From Gymnopilus junonius (taxonomy: Eukaryota; Basidiomycota; Agaricomycetes; Agaricales; Galerinaceae): 64,000 nucleotides of DNA. The position numbers and the translations under genes were made by a program. Below, in pieces: positions 23,534 to 35,199 of this stretch. Under the pieces are notes generated by a model. That model saw only the letters and a list, made by a program, of their open reading frames with translations. It made no database searches and was not told where the DNA came from. Numbering within the stretch: position 1 is the stretch's first letter; every line of letters begins with the position of its first letter. Location of the stretch: the NCBI GenBank assembly GCA_015501075.1, contig JADNYJ010000010.1:310001-374000 (forward strand), written 5' to 3'.

Positions 23534-24022
23534 GAACACTCCTCTTCTATATTCCCACCGAGTCAAGGCATCATCTCCCACCTTCACCTTCAAATGCATT
23601 CTCTACCTAGGCCTTCTGTATATGCATCTCCTTTCAGAGGGGAAGGCAAACCCTCAAACTCCACAGCTTGGGATACCCTTAAATCCGAGTTATGATGATG
23701 ATTTACTATACCCAGCATCTATCACTCATGTCTGTAAATCTTAGTCCTATTACGACGTTTCTGCCTGGTCAAAGATAAGCATACCCTCTGTTGTTTTGGA
23801 AGTCCAAGGTTTATGAAGCAGCCCCATTTCTTCATCCAAATCGGTCTGAAGCAAGTCGTAACCAGAATCATCTACCTTTCGGTTATGCTTCGAAAGAAAG
23901 ACCATTAAAAAAGCATTCGTAATCAAGATTGTGTCGATAGTGTATAAAGTACAAGCAAGTTGCTACTTGCGAATATGGACCTGGTCCGACAGCGTACCCC
24001 GAGACTCCTTTCGACGGTGTTT
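23534..24022. other. Spacer between convergent genes with an orphan open frame
   Basis: About 490 bp between the BTB stop and the alcohol dehydrogenase stop. It is mostly 3' flank, but a protein-like open frame sits on the minus strand at 23750-23962, listed separately. Confidence 0.5.
23750..23962 (-). other. Orphan open frame resembling a membrane-protein C-terminus
   Basis: Seventy codons open directly after a possible splice acceptor (AAGTAG, 23965-23963). They read as a hydrophobic segment (LYTIDTILITNAFLMVFL), then a charged, soluble tail (SKHNRKVDDSGYDLLQTDLD, EEMGLLHKPW) and a stop. This looks like the end of a multi-pass transporter rather than random sequence. No upstream exon can be placed, because the alcohol dehydrogenase gene occupies that space. 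An internal ATG at 23905 could start a 51-residue protein. It may be a relic exon or a small gene; I cannot decide. Confidence 0.3.
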
Positions 24023-25711
24023 TTACTTCCACGGATCGAAAATAACTTTTCCGACTTCGCCCTTGTCAAATGCGCGATACATCTCGGGGGCCTGGTCTAT
24101 TGCGACAACTCTGTCGACGAGACTGGCGGGCTGTCCTACACCGCCAAAAACATCCTGCCTTTTGACTAAAGAGAGTTCGATCAGATGAAGGTCGGATCAA
24201 GAACGCGACTTACCCAATAGATCGAAGGCTGGAGGGAACATGGCACGAGCAGGACATCTTCCGAAGTCAAGGGAAACGTTCTTGTCGTAGCATTGTCCTC
24301 CGGTCAGTGGAAAAGGAGTCTTTCCGTGAACACCAACAGATGTAATAACCCCGAAGGCACGGACGAGATCATACGCCAGACTTAAAGCACTCGTATTACC
24401 TACCACCTGTTCGAAGGAGTCATTTAGTCTACGTCTAGGTCATGACAAATGTCATCACACCTCCAAGACAGCGGTAGCGCCGATCCCTGACGTCCACTCC
24501 TTGATCTTTTCCTTGCTTTCATCAATGGAACAAACAGCAAATTGGCCACCACCCTTGCCTGCTTCGTCTATTGCTGCGTACACAGCTTTCATCTTCTCTC
24601 TCCTGCTCTCGAGAGGGTCAATACTCACAATCCTGAATGGGATCTGCTTGCTTGCGAGTACATCGAGCATGGCAACTGTGGCGCACACACCCACCGGACC
24701 TAGGCCAATGACGGCAACGGTGAAGATTCGGTCCTCCGCGTTAAAACTAACTTCGTTGCCTGTGTCTGTTGAAGGACTGAAACACAAAGGCCACGGCCTT
24801 CCAGTAAGTACCGGCGCTACCTTGGGATGATTGATTGCTTGCATGGCAGCAAAAACTCCAGTAGGAAGGATATCTGCAAGCAACAACAAAGAACTGTCTG
24901 CAAGCTTCGAAAGAGCCTTCTCTTTTACATCGATTGGTAGGCTGCTGGACCATGTAGAGGGATCACTGAGGTTGAAAAGAGTCCCACCGGCCTTGGGGAC
25001 TCTAACATACTGTGCTTGGCCGCCTTCAAGAGCAGGAGATCCAAATAATGCCCCTTTGGGACATCGACCAGTATAACCCAGGCGGCAAACACTTGTGAAA
25101 CATCAGTGACCATCACTGGCATACCCATTTCTCGACGTACTCGCATTCACCACAATTTACAGTGAAAGGGGACACTACTTTATCTCCAACCTTCAAATTA
25201 GAGTAGAGTGCAGGTCTTCCTCGAGCGTTGTTGCCATAGCTCGATCCGAGAGCAATGACTTCCCCTATAAATTCGTGGCCACAAGTATGTCTGTCAAGCA
25301 TTGCGCTCAGGAGAGTTTGAAGTCTTGATTTATGCGACGCACACTTTGTCAACGCCCCCATTACCACGATACACATGTAGATCGCTTCCTGTTTGTTGGG
25401 TTTGGATCTGTAGTACAGCCTTCTAGACTAATAGACAATTATTTACCACAAAGTGCCCCGAGCTGTGTTCGGCGAAGGGAATTTCAACGAAAGAACAAAA
25501 GGTTACGGCAAAAATGCTCAATTATTACCTTGACTTTTACAATTGCCTCGTCCGAGTTCTGAATCCTACAAAACAGTCAGGGGTTGACTTACTGTTCGAT
25601 GTTGGCATACTACTTAAACATAACATACTGAGGAATTGCGATCGCTTCCACTCTGATATCGTATGCAGGAGGATGCCAGCGAACTGCCTTCTGTAGAGTG
25701 GGAGATGTCAT
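24023..25711 (-). CDS. Zinc-dependent alcohol dehydrogenase (MDR family)
   Basis: At least seven exons. The first five are 25711-25629, 25565-25529, 25462-25447 (16 bases), 25388-25343 and from 25291, all in phase. The medium-chain dehydrogenase plan is complete: catalytic zinc site LGALCGSDLHVYRG and HTCGHEFIGEV, structural zinc site CGECDVCRLGYTGRC (four Cys spaced 2-2-7, split by an intron), and the nucleotide-binding turn VAVIGLGPVGVCA at about residue 200. The C-terminus is YRAFDKGEVGKVIFDPW. It should oxidise an alcohol or reduce an aldehyde with NAD(P); the substrate is not predictable. The closest look-alikes are glutathione-independent formaldehyde and threonine dehydrogenase-like enzymes. 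It starts MTSPTLQKAV; cytosolic, no presequence. Confidence 0.9.
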
Positions 25712-26254
25712 TCTGATAGCAGTAAGAGAGCGGAGATATAGTTTCGCAAGTGGCATGGCTGCAGTCCGGGTACTATGAAGTCATTCATTCAGCCGTATTA
25801 CAGCCGAAGGATGTTTAGGGGCTAGTACTGCCGAATTTGAATTCACATGTAGTCCCTCATGAAATGCGAGACGACAGAAGACCTTAAAAGCACATGTACT
25901 GTATAAGGCCTTCTGATACCGGACGTGGTTATGGAAAACATGCACTAATGTCAGTCTTTAACGGCTCGTATATGAGGATGACACCTGCCTGTTCAAAATA
26001 ATGTACCCAAATGTATCCACTGAATTCGATTGAAGTGTCGTCTATATAACGGAAAGGCCCACAAGAAGGCGAAAAGACAAAGAAAAGGGAATTATATGTA
26101 TACAGAAAACAAAATTAAATCACATCAATTATTAACAATACTGTAATTTGGTCGACGAAGGGGAAATCAGGTTTGCATAGAATAGCAAGTAGGTAGACAG
26201 GATGGGTGGGTCACATTATGACGCTCTTTTTTGGAATGTTATTAGAGTAGGGTC
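25712..26254. other. Intergenic, no gene seen
   Basis: About 540 bp between the alcohol dehydrogenase start and the DUG2 stop. AT-rich, with no convincing open frame or repeat. It should hold the dehydrogenase promoter and the DUG2 3' end. Confidence 0.5.
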
Positions 26255-29200
26255 CTATGAGGTGGATTCTTCGGCATGTTGACTTGCTGCCTTGAGCAGG
26301 AAGCGCTCGATGACGGCTTTGCCTTTGCGGAGGTTGGCAAGAGATATTCTCTCATTGGGCAAATGTGCTTGATCCTAATCATAGTTCAGCTGGGGGAAGA
26401 ACAACGACAGCCATTTTCCTTACAGAGCTCTGACCCATAGGGAGATGGAGGGCATGACAGCCAAATTCTTTCTCCAGGTACGGGATAGAGGGTATCGACT
26501 ATGTCGGTGGTTAGTTGGCAGGCACAAAGAGCAGAATAATTGCAATGCTCACTCCTCCTTCACGAATACGAAGAGGTTCTTCGCCCCACTCCTCCTGAAC
26601 AGCACTTTCCAGCGACTTGAACCAGTGCCCATCCAGGTCACCAAGCCACCAATCAGCAGTGTGCTCAACGTTGATCTGCAGATAGAGTTCATGAGCATCA
26701 CCCCAACGACTCTGACGATATTATGTGCGTACGATAAGTTTATTCGGAGACTGGAGATTATCGAATGACTTCTGCAAGTAATCCCGAAGGGATTTCACAA
26801 TGGTATCAAGGTCCTGATCGGGTACAAGACGTAAGGACAATTGCGCGGACACTGTCCCAGGGATAACGGTCGCATCTACGGTTTTACCCTTGTAAGTCAG
26901 GCGGATGTAAGTGTCGTGAAACTGAGGTCTCTTACTTTTCGGACCCGAAATTTCGACATTATGAATAGTGAAAGAGGGTTCTCGCCACCGAGAACTCAAG
27001 AGAGAAGCTGGTCTGCTGGTGACTTTTGAAAGCAGCTTATATAGCAGCTTCTCGTCTTCTGTTTGAGGTCGAACTCGATCATCTGGAAATTTCAGAATAA
27101 CGAGACCATGTAATGAGGACCATCAACTCACAAAATCCTGGTATCTGAACAACACGTTTGCCATCAATTAAGCTGGCCAAAAGTCTGACCCTATAGACAG
27201 TGGGTTTCAGCCTGCAACTAGCCAGAGTAATTCGAGGGCAACACGTACATATCGACCATAGGTTCGGCGACAGCACCACCCTCAATGCCGGAGTGCAAAT
27301 CAGGCCGATCATTACTGATCTACTTTTGTTCAGTTTGATTGACTATAGAAGGAAGTTAAAGCGACTCACCTCAACAGCACAGTGGACTACTCCACGGAGC
27401 CCGTATGTGATGCAAGGGCGGTCATCAGCTATCCAGGTTGAATTACTATCACTTGATCAGCGGGGATCAGACAACCTAAGGCCAACAGACTCACCTGACC
27501 AAAATGGCATCGATAGGACCAATAGCATCCTACCACAAACAGTCAGCTATGTTAACTTTGCTAGGTATGCCGATCCGCGAACCTTATGTTTTCGCACAGT
27601 TTCCGCAAATCCTTTACTTCCACATTCCTCTTCCCCTTCTATCAAAAACACGAGGTCGACTTCCAAAGCTCGACGTGCCAGCAATTCCGCGGCAGCTGAT
27701 GCAGCAGCAAGAATTGGACCCTTGTTATCAGTTGCTCCTCTGCCATACAGATAGCCGTTGCGACCCGTCATATGAAATGGATCTGAATCCCAACCATTGG
27801 AAGGAGCTGGTATTACGTCGTAGTGCCTGCAAGTTTGCACACATCAACACATATCTACATCAATACGGCATCAAAGACCGACCCATAAAATAGTATCTTT
27901 GGCTTAGACTTCCCTCGAATAGAGCCTTCGAAAGTTGCTAGGACAATAGGGCTATTCCCTTCACCGGTCGGCAGCTTAATTTCAGGTCAGATTGACTTTC
28001 GGATACTAAGCCTTGGATCTCACAAGCGATGTGTGCGCTCCCAATTGACCTAAGCATTTCCTCAGCCAAATAGCCGCCTGTCGACAATCTTCTCGATGTG
28101 AAGGATCCGAACTAATACTCGGAAATGCGACAAATTTAGAGAGCGCGTGAATCAATGTGTCTTAAGCACCTATCAATAAGAGCTTCGTCAGAGTTTGGGA
28201 GCTCAACCTACCAAAGAAAGTTCCCGAGCCAAGGCAAGATTTAATTATGTCATTACCAAGGTCACTGGCATTTGGGGAAGGTATTCTTATTCGCGGTGAT
28301 TGGACCTCCCAGACCTGGATACAAACATTAGCGCGCACACAGCGGCAAGAAAAGAGAAGGAAAGACCTTGATATGTTCGTCATTTCCTCCAGATATTAAA
28401 CAGAAGCCACTGCTATCTGAGTCGCTTCTGTTCGTGACTATGGATGAAAGTACGATGCCATCGTGTCCCTTCCACGAAGCAGTGCAGTCGAATGAAGCAG
28501 ACCATCGCTATTGACACAAGTCGATCAATAGGCGTATAAAGCAATGACAAGCAGTCGAACCTTGATCCACCCATTCGCGGTGCATGTATAAAGATCGGAG
28601 CCTAACATTGACATAGCAATGATATCAATACCCTACTTGGCGTAAGTAGATGCAACAAGCAGAGTGTATGAATGCCCACCTCCTGTACAATAATTGTTCT
28701 GACTAAAGTTTTGGTCTCCAAATCAAAAACTCTAACATATCCATCTTGGCAACCAGCATATATGGTATCGCCCAAAGCAACTAGTGCTAGGACAGCTCCA
28801 TGACTGCAAAAGAATTCGTGGACCAATTCAGGCGTTTCAGAGTCGCATGACCACAACTGGTGAAAAAGTAAGCGCTTCACTCCACTCCACCAATATTGTT
28901 AGTCTTTGTTACCTTTACCGTCTCATCACCGCTTCCAGTGGCCAATTCGACACCTCTGTCACTGTGGAGGACTACCATACAATAAATATACCCATAATGT
29001 GCAGGATCTATCACGTTAGAAGACGGTATGCTGAGATATTCTTGTGGAGTGGACACGTCTGAGCGGTCAGAGTCGGGACTCCCTCGGCCAGGCATTCCAT
29101 TGTTAGCGAATATATCGGCGGGTTTCCGTTCATACTGGGGGTAGCTATCAAAAAACTTGTGTACCTTCCGAGACGCCGTCGTCAGCGTAGAGCTGCCCGA

Positions 29201-29846
29201 GTACACTGTGCCATCCGCGCTTGATGATACCGACGCTGAGGAGGGCATTGGATCTTGAAAAGTGTACCATTGTAGTGAGGTATTTTGGCAGCCGACGAAG
29301 ATAGTCTGCAGTTCCGAGGACCAAGCAAGGGAGAAGAGGTCACCTGCACCCTCACCCAAACGAGGATCGATAAGATATAATTTTGCAAGGTCTCTGCTGA
29401 CCACACCTAATATGAGTTAAATATTGTAAACTGCATTAATCGTAATGCTGCACTAACTCTTATTGTGCTGTCGCCTTTCTCGGACAAACGTTTTGAGTAT
29501 AAAGCGAGGCGGAAGGACGATGGCTTCATACCTGACGAACTGAAGAGCCATTTCTTGTCCTTAGCGTACTCTAGATCCAAAACGCTACCAGTATGTCCCC
29601 GAAGAGTACTTTTCAACTGAAAAGTCTTCTTGTCCCAAACCTACGGACGACATCACATTGAAGTAGTGAATAGCACGGTCAAATCGAGCTTACAGATATG
29701 TCCTTGTTTTGATTCCCAGAAAAGATATATTCCTCGTTAGCGGCAAGGCTTAGAACAGAGCTCCGTGATTCATGAAGGGAATGAACGAGGAGTGGCACAG
29801 GCTCATTACGCTGGAGATCTCGACTGAGGGAGGCTGCCCTGGACAT
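26255..29846 (-). CDS. DUG2: Glutathione-degrading peptidase Dug2 (WD40 + M20)
   Basis: Dug2 pairs with the glutamine amidotransferase-like Dug3 to cleave glutathione in the cytosol. The gene is long and spliced into many exons. The N-terminal half is a WD40 propeller: SSVLSLAANEEYIFSGNQNK, LKSTLRGHTGSVLDLEYAKD, LFSSSGDSTIRVW, LFSLAWSSELQTIFVGC, GVELATGSGDETVKLW, DGYVRVFDLETKTLV. The C-terminal half is an M20 metallopeptidase: HYDVIPAPSNGWDSDPF (zinc-ligand His, catalytic Asp), LYGRGATDNKGP (bridging Asp), LIEGEEECGSKGF (catalytic Glu pair) and the dimerisation domain TVIPGTVSAQLSLRLVPDQD. It ends with RFLLKAASQHAEESTS. The combination of the two domains is diagnostic. It starts at the ATG giving MSRAASLSRDLQ. 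Confidence 0.92.
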
Positions 29847-30390
29847 TAGCTAGGTATAATGTTTCAGGATAGCTGCCGTACAAGTGGGTATTGGGGAAGC
29901 TGCGTCTGTTTCCATGGAATGCGGGTTGCTTATCCGAAATGAAGATCAAAATGGCCCGTGTCCGTGATGGCTTGAATGACACGGCTGCTCAAAATGACAG
30001 AGGGCTTGGTAGCACTTCAAGATTGGGGGTCAATTGCGACGACACTGGGGGAGAGCTGGCGAAAGTTGGCGAGGGTGCGATGATGACATGTACGCGAGTC
30101 GCGCGACGTTGAAAAGCCGTTGCAAAGGGTCCTTCGGAGACGTGCTCGGCCAGAACGATGTCGCAATTTGTTGATTCGGACGCGCTGGCACGGCGTAAAC
30201 TCGTGAAAAGGCTCAAAGTGCGTAATAATTCCTGAGCCGAATTTGCCCCTTGGTGAAAGGATTTAAGGAAGACCTGAAGTTGTTGGAGACGCTGTTCCGC
30301 GTCGGTTAGCAGTCGGTTAGCGCCGGTCCGTCGCTTAACAAACCTGGGACAAACCGAGATTGATTCTTCGCCGTGAACAACTCGCAAGTC
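29847..30390. promoter_or_regulatory. Divergent promoter region of DUG2 and the disordered-protein gene
   Basis: The two start codons point away from each other across 544 bp, so the region must carry both promoters. A 132-codon open frame without an ATG also runs through it on the minus strand (29989-30387) and is discussed as a finding. No specific factor site is claimed. Confidence 0.5.
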
Positions 30391-33300
30391 ATGGTCAAGC
30401 AGTCAGTCCCCACTCCATCCGCAAAGCGCAAAGCCCCAGCCAAGGATACCCCGACATCAGAACGATCACGGCCCCCCAAGAAACTGAAGTCAAGTAATGG
30501 TTTGCAGTCCGCATTCGTCTTTGAACCCCGCGATCTGCTCACGGTTCAATCACAGTGGTAGATACTGCTAGTACATCTGCGACATCCAAATCCAAACGAG
30601 CGCCACAAAAAAATGCAGAAGCCGGACCCTCGACCCAAAAATCTCATTCGACCGCGTCCCCCACGCGCATCTCTTCCCGCGTGCCCAAGCCGACGATGAA
30701 GAAGGTGGCATCGGAGGCTCAGACAGCGAAGAGGAAATCCAGGATTTTTGTTGAAGAGCCTGACTCTGACTCTGATGGTCTCCCACTTCACATCTTACCG
30801 TCAGCTGCGAGAAAGCAGGCTTCATCTACATGTATGATATTCTTCATAACGCCACAGCTTTTTTTAATAATCGCATCTCAACAGTTCCTAGCAAACCTGA
30901 AGCGACACCCAAGCGCAAAGGTGCAATGAGTTTTATAATTATCCTCTCACTTATCCTCATCCCAACCTGAATGCTTGTACTAGTCGTACATCTAGGTGCC
31001 ATCGAACTTTCATCAGGATCGGAAGATAATTCACGCGCTCGTCCTCCTCGGAAACGCGTCAAATCATCAAGCAAGCCAAGTGCACAGTCGGAAGTAATAG
31101 ACCTGTGCTCGGATGATGATGTACCGTCGAAGGAGGATACACTGGCGAATCCTAGAGCGCGTAAGAAATCCACTGCCGCAAGCAATGCAGGAAACAAAGT
31201 AACGCCACCGAAGGACGTCCTGACTCCCGAGGAAGATACACCAAAGACAATCTCTCCGCAGAAGAAGGATATTGTTTCAAAAAACGTCGCTCCGATTCCT
31301 GAGGACCAAGTAGTCGTCATCGTATTGACTGATGACGAGGCTGAAACATCTACTATTCGCAAGCAAAAGTCGCCAGTCCAAGACCTGGGCGCCAATAATA
31401 CACTTCAAGCAGCGAGCCTACTCACCCTTGACATAGTTGACACGCCCAAGAACCCTGCCAACACGGAGGTCCAGAAATTACCTTCTCCTGACAATAAACC
31501 TCCAGTTATGGATTCATTTGAATTGGCTATCCCACCCCATTTTCTCCACCCATCGCCTCTGTATCCCCTGCAAAAGTCGATTCCTCTGCAGGCTTAGAGC
31601 AGTATCTCTAGATTTTCTCCAAGCTTCTTACAAAGAAGCAATGGGACACGCACCCGCATCTTCCAAACAACTCCAGAAACGCAACTCTGCATTTACATCT
31701 GTCAAAATTTCTCGTTTGACCCGTGCCATTACATTTTCCGATGTGCCCTTAACAACTACACTTCACACTCCCATTTACTTCTCCCGAAGTATGTCATCGA
31801 TCATCAGTTCGCCAACTTCAGGCAAACGAACTGCACAGACATCCCCTGCGAATTCGCCTGTCACTATGGTTGATGTTTCTGACTCTTTCGAATTTGTTGA
31901 TGACGAGGTTGCTCGAAGTAACTCCGTGTCCGATTCAAAACTACCCTCTTCATTGGACAACGAAGAATCATCTTTCGTCCCTGCTGAACCAGTTGCTATT
32001 AAACCAGTTGAAAATGTCGACGTCATTCTTCGGTCACCATCTGTAGTCCCTGCAGACACTCTTACGGAGGACTTCTATGATTCCCCAGAAATCATCGATC
32101 CACTGGAAGCAACTGTCGAGCATGTCAACTCCGACATGGTCATTAGTGGCGAACCCTTATCCTACAACGTACCCTTCGATGACAACTTCCCAGTGGACGA
32201 AAACGAAGCACTGCTGAGCAAATTACAACTTGAAGATCGCGAAGCTGCAGATACCTCCATCTCTTCGAACCCTGTTGGACATTCGTCAACTGAAAATTTG
32301 ACGAGCAATGAAAAGACTTTCCTCCCTACAAAGTCATGGCCAAAGCCTCCGTGCAGCAAAGATTCGCCCGACGTTGATACCGCAGTCCTTGTCGATGAAA
32401 ATGTTTCCCCTGTTCTTGAACGTGTTCAGTTGGAAGGTAGGCGGTTGGCGAAATTTTTGGAAAACATCATGGTGTCAAATGAAGCTGGTACGTATCGAAC
32501 ATATGGTCTCAGGAGGAAATTGTATTGAGTGATGCATGATATAGGCAAATCTTCTACGCCAGATTCTGATAGTTCTCCAGCTTCTGTGGAAAATATGCCG
32601 GTACCGGTTGACACGCTTTCAGATGCACCAACTCCTTTAGACAAAGAAATTCACGTCCATGGTAACTCTGGTCAAAATCTAGCTGCGGATGCTACATCAT
32701 CTAATGAACGTCACCCACCCGCTATGGAAATTAGCCAACCTTCACTAGCAGGAGAGCAACCGTCTACTATTCCTGATACGAACCGTGAATTGGTTGTAGG
32801 CCATACCATGTACATCGAATCACCATCTCCTACTTTCGAGAGCGATATTTCACCTTCAGAAGGTCCACAAGATATTCACTTTATTCTTCCTAAGCAGAGT
32901 CCAAACTCTGCTAAAGATGACATGATGATGGACTTCCAATCATCTGTAGCGGAAATCGAAATTTCAACACCGGAAGTGCAGGAAGATTCTGTTGTATTTG
33001 ATACCGGTGACATAGCTGTTTGGAACAACGACTCACCTGTCGAAGAGGCATCGATTGCCCTCGAAGGCGAGACTCCTCTATATAGAGAGCATCAGTCCCC
33101 CGGTCTTCACCAGAGTCTGACTGATGACGACATATCCATCGAACCTACCCCAATCTTGACTGACAGTGAGCCTTCTTTGGTACGGCCTGACGAGCAAGCA
33201 ATTACTCTATATGTCTCTGTGGAGAAGGATGGATCTTCATCTATGGATAGTTCTCTTCGAGGACAATCGGATAACGATGATGCAATTCCTTTAACAGCAT

Positions 33301-34109
33301 TGGACGATCCTGCCACTTCTAACTCAGCTATTTTATTTGCATCAGACGTATATTTAGAAACGGTGGCCACTAAAGTCAATGCCCCTGATCCTTTGTCACT
33401 TCCCGTCTCTTTGGAACTAGAACCTTTACCTAATGCCGATCTGGAACCTTTTCCACCTTCCCTCTCTTTGGAACCGGAATCTCAACCTGATACTAATCTG
33501 CATGATTTGGCTCATTCGCCTCGCGAAGTTATATATACCACTATTCTTGCCAGCGGAGCATTCTTCGTTGACGATGATGCTCCTGAGGAGTTGTCGCCGC
33601 CTGTAATTGAACAGGACTTTTTGCCGTTAGAAGGATCAGAATCCTCTATCCATGTTGAACCGATCCAGACCGATAATAACCGAGCTAGTGAACCACTCTG
33701 TTCCACCCTTGAGGCAGAGACACAGTCCTTTGAAGAGCCTCGAGGCATATCTTATCAGCCAAGGCAATCGCCTTCTCCGAAACTATTGGACACTGTTGAG
33801 CCCAGCACAATTCCTATCCCTCCATCCACTACTCCCATTCGGGAAGTTGATACCAGCCCCACCATTTGCAGCATTTCCAGTAGCACCGAGTCACTGTCTC
33901 CGGCCACTCCTGTGCAGCAACGCAGTACAGAACCACTAATCCGGACCGAACCTCCGAGACCACCGACCGATAATCTCCTTGACTTCGACATATCTCAAAT
34001 AAGCATATCTTGGCTTATGAGCAACTACAAGTCTGAATCTGATGAGCTTGATGACAATGACATTGATATTTCTGGTCTTGAGCTTATGTATCCTGAAGAG
34101 CTTTGTTGA
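30391..34109 (+). CDS. Large disordered protein, frame interrupted
   Basis: Function unknown. Exons 30391-30499, 30556-30831, 30885-30920 and from 30996 join in phase; the last join before the final exon is 32487 to 32545. The total is about 1,130 residues, nearly all Ser/Pro/Glu/Asp-rich. The N-terminus is basic (KRKAPAKDTP, RPPKKLKSS), so a nuclear protein is likely. Two SUMO-interaction-like motifs are visible: EVIDLCSDDD and VVIVLTDDEAE, each a hydrophobic core with acidic residues after it. The only ordered-looking part is around LDFLQASYKEAMG. The C-terminus is SGLELMYPEELC. Between 31535 and 31610 two single-base gains are needed to keep one frame; otherwise a 31-nt intron (31561-31591) would be required, which is shorter than any other here. 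Confidence 0.65.
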
Positions 34110-34348
34110 CATCATTTTCCATGGTCTTTGCATTCATATTTCGCTATTGTATTTATATGTTTTCTTGTTGGCATTACATTGAAAGGGCAAATAATCAATT
34201 GTACTTTATTTATTGAATTTGAGAGACGCGCTTCTGTCACGCGTCGCGTGACAATTAAAGCGCGTGCCAGGTTACTAACGCGACTCATTCATTAACCTAA
34301 CAATAACCTAAGCCACTGTGACTGAGGCTGCGAAATATTCCTGTGGCC

Positions 34349-35105
34349 ATGTCGACCCCAGAAGGGCTCGACAAAACACGACCAGAACAACAGCACGAAT
34401 CCCCTCAAACTGATGACCAGCCGACAAAATCTATGAAATCCGGCGATTCAAAGAACGAGAAAAAGCGGTCGAATGAAGCTGCTGAAGTTGAGAGAGAACC
34501 CGGGAAAACTCTGCTCCCCTTCGCCAGAGTACAGAAGATCATCAAGGCTGACAAGGTACCAAGTCAGTTTTTAAAGATGTTCAATCTAAACATTCCCAAG
34601 CAGGATATACCCATCGTGGCGAGAGAAGCCACCTTCTTAATCGCTGTTGCAACCGAGGAATTCATAAAACGCCTAACTGAAGCAGGACAACAGGTAGCAC
34701 ACCGAGAAAAGAGGGCTACTGTTCAACATAGGGATATTGGTAAGTGTAAAGTATTATCTTCGTGGGTCAATTTCACTTCTTCGACATTAGCCACTGTCGT
34801 ACGGAGGGCGGACGAATTCTTATTCCTTGAAGGTGAGATACCTCATCTGATTCGATGATTTGGGCATTTTCCTGATGCTATTTCAACATGCAGACATAAT
34901 GCCATGGACCTCAGCGGATCCACCGGCGAAACGACAGAAACCCGTGGGCAAGGCACCTGGCGGGAAGGGCAATGATGCCGCTCAGACTAGCTTGCTGGAT
35001 CAATTTATGGTCAATAGAAAGGATACAGAAGAGGACAGAGAGGATATTGTTATGAACGAGGATGGGACTATGTATGCAGGTAATGCAGTTGAATTTGAGG
35101 AGTAG
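34349..35105 (+). CDS. Histone-fold protein, Dpb3/POLE4-like
   Basis: Three exons (34349-34739, 34791-34832, 34894-35105) give 214 residues. A charged N-terminal extension leads to a CBF/NF-Y histone fold from about residue 60: LLPFARVQKIIKADK, then IPIVAREATFLIAVATEEFI, TEAGQQVAHREKRATVQHRD, TVVRRADEFLFLED. The last block, with DEF.FLE, resembles POLE4/Dpb3 (DNA polymerase epsilon, chromatin inheritance) more than NF-YC or NC2-alpha. A CHRAC1-type partner is the main alternative. The acidic tail (EEDREDIVMNEDG) is as in related proteins. An insert of about 12 residues (VPSQFLKMFNLNI) within the first helix-loop is unusual. It is followed after 94 bp by DDB1 on the same strand. Confidence 0.85.
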
Positions 35106-35199
35106 ATGAGAGCCAACCACGGATCTCACGGGCCGGTTAAACCCGGTATTTAGATCAAAGAATGACGCGCTTAATCATCTCTCTTCCATTCACCGAGAG

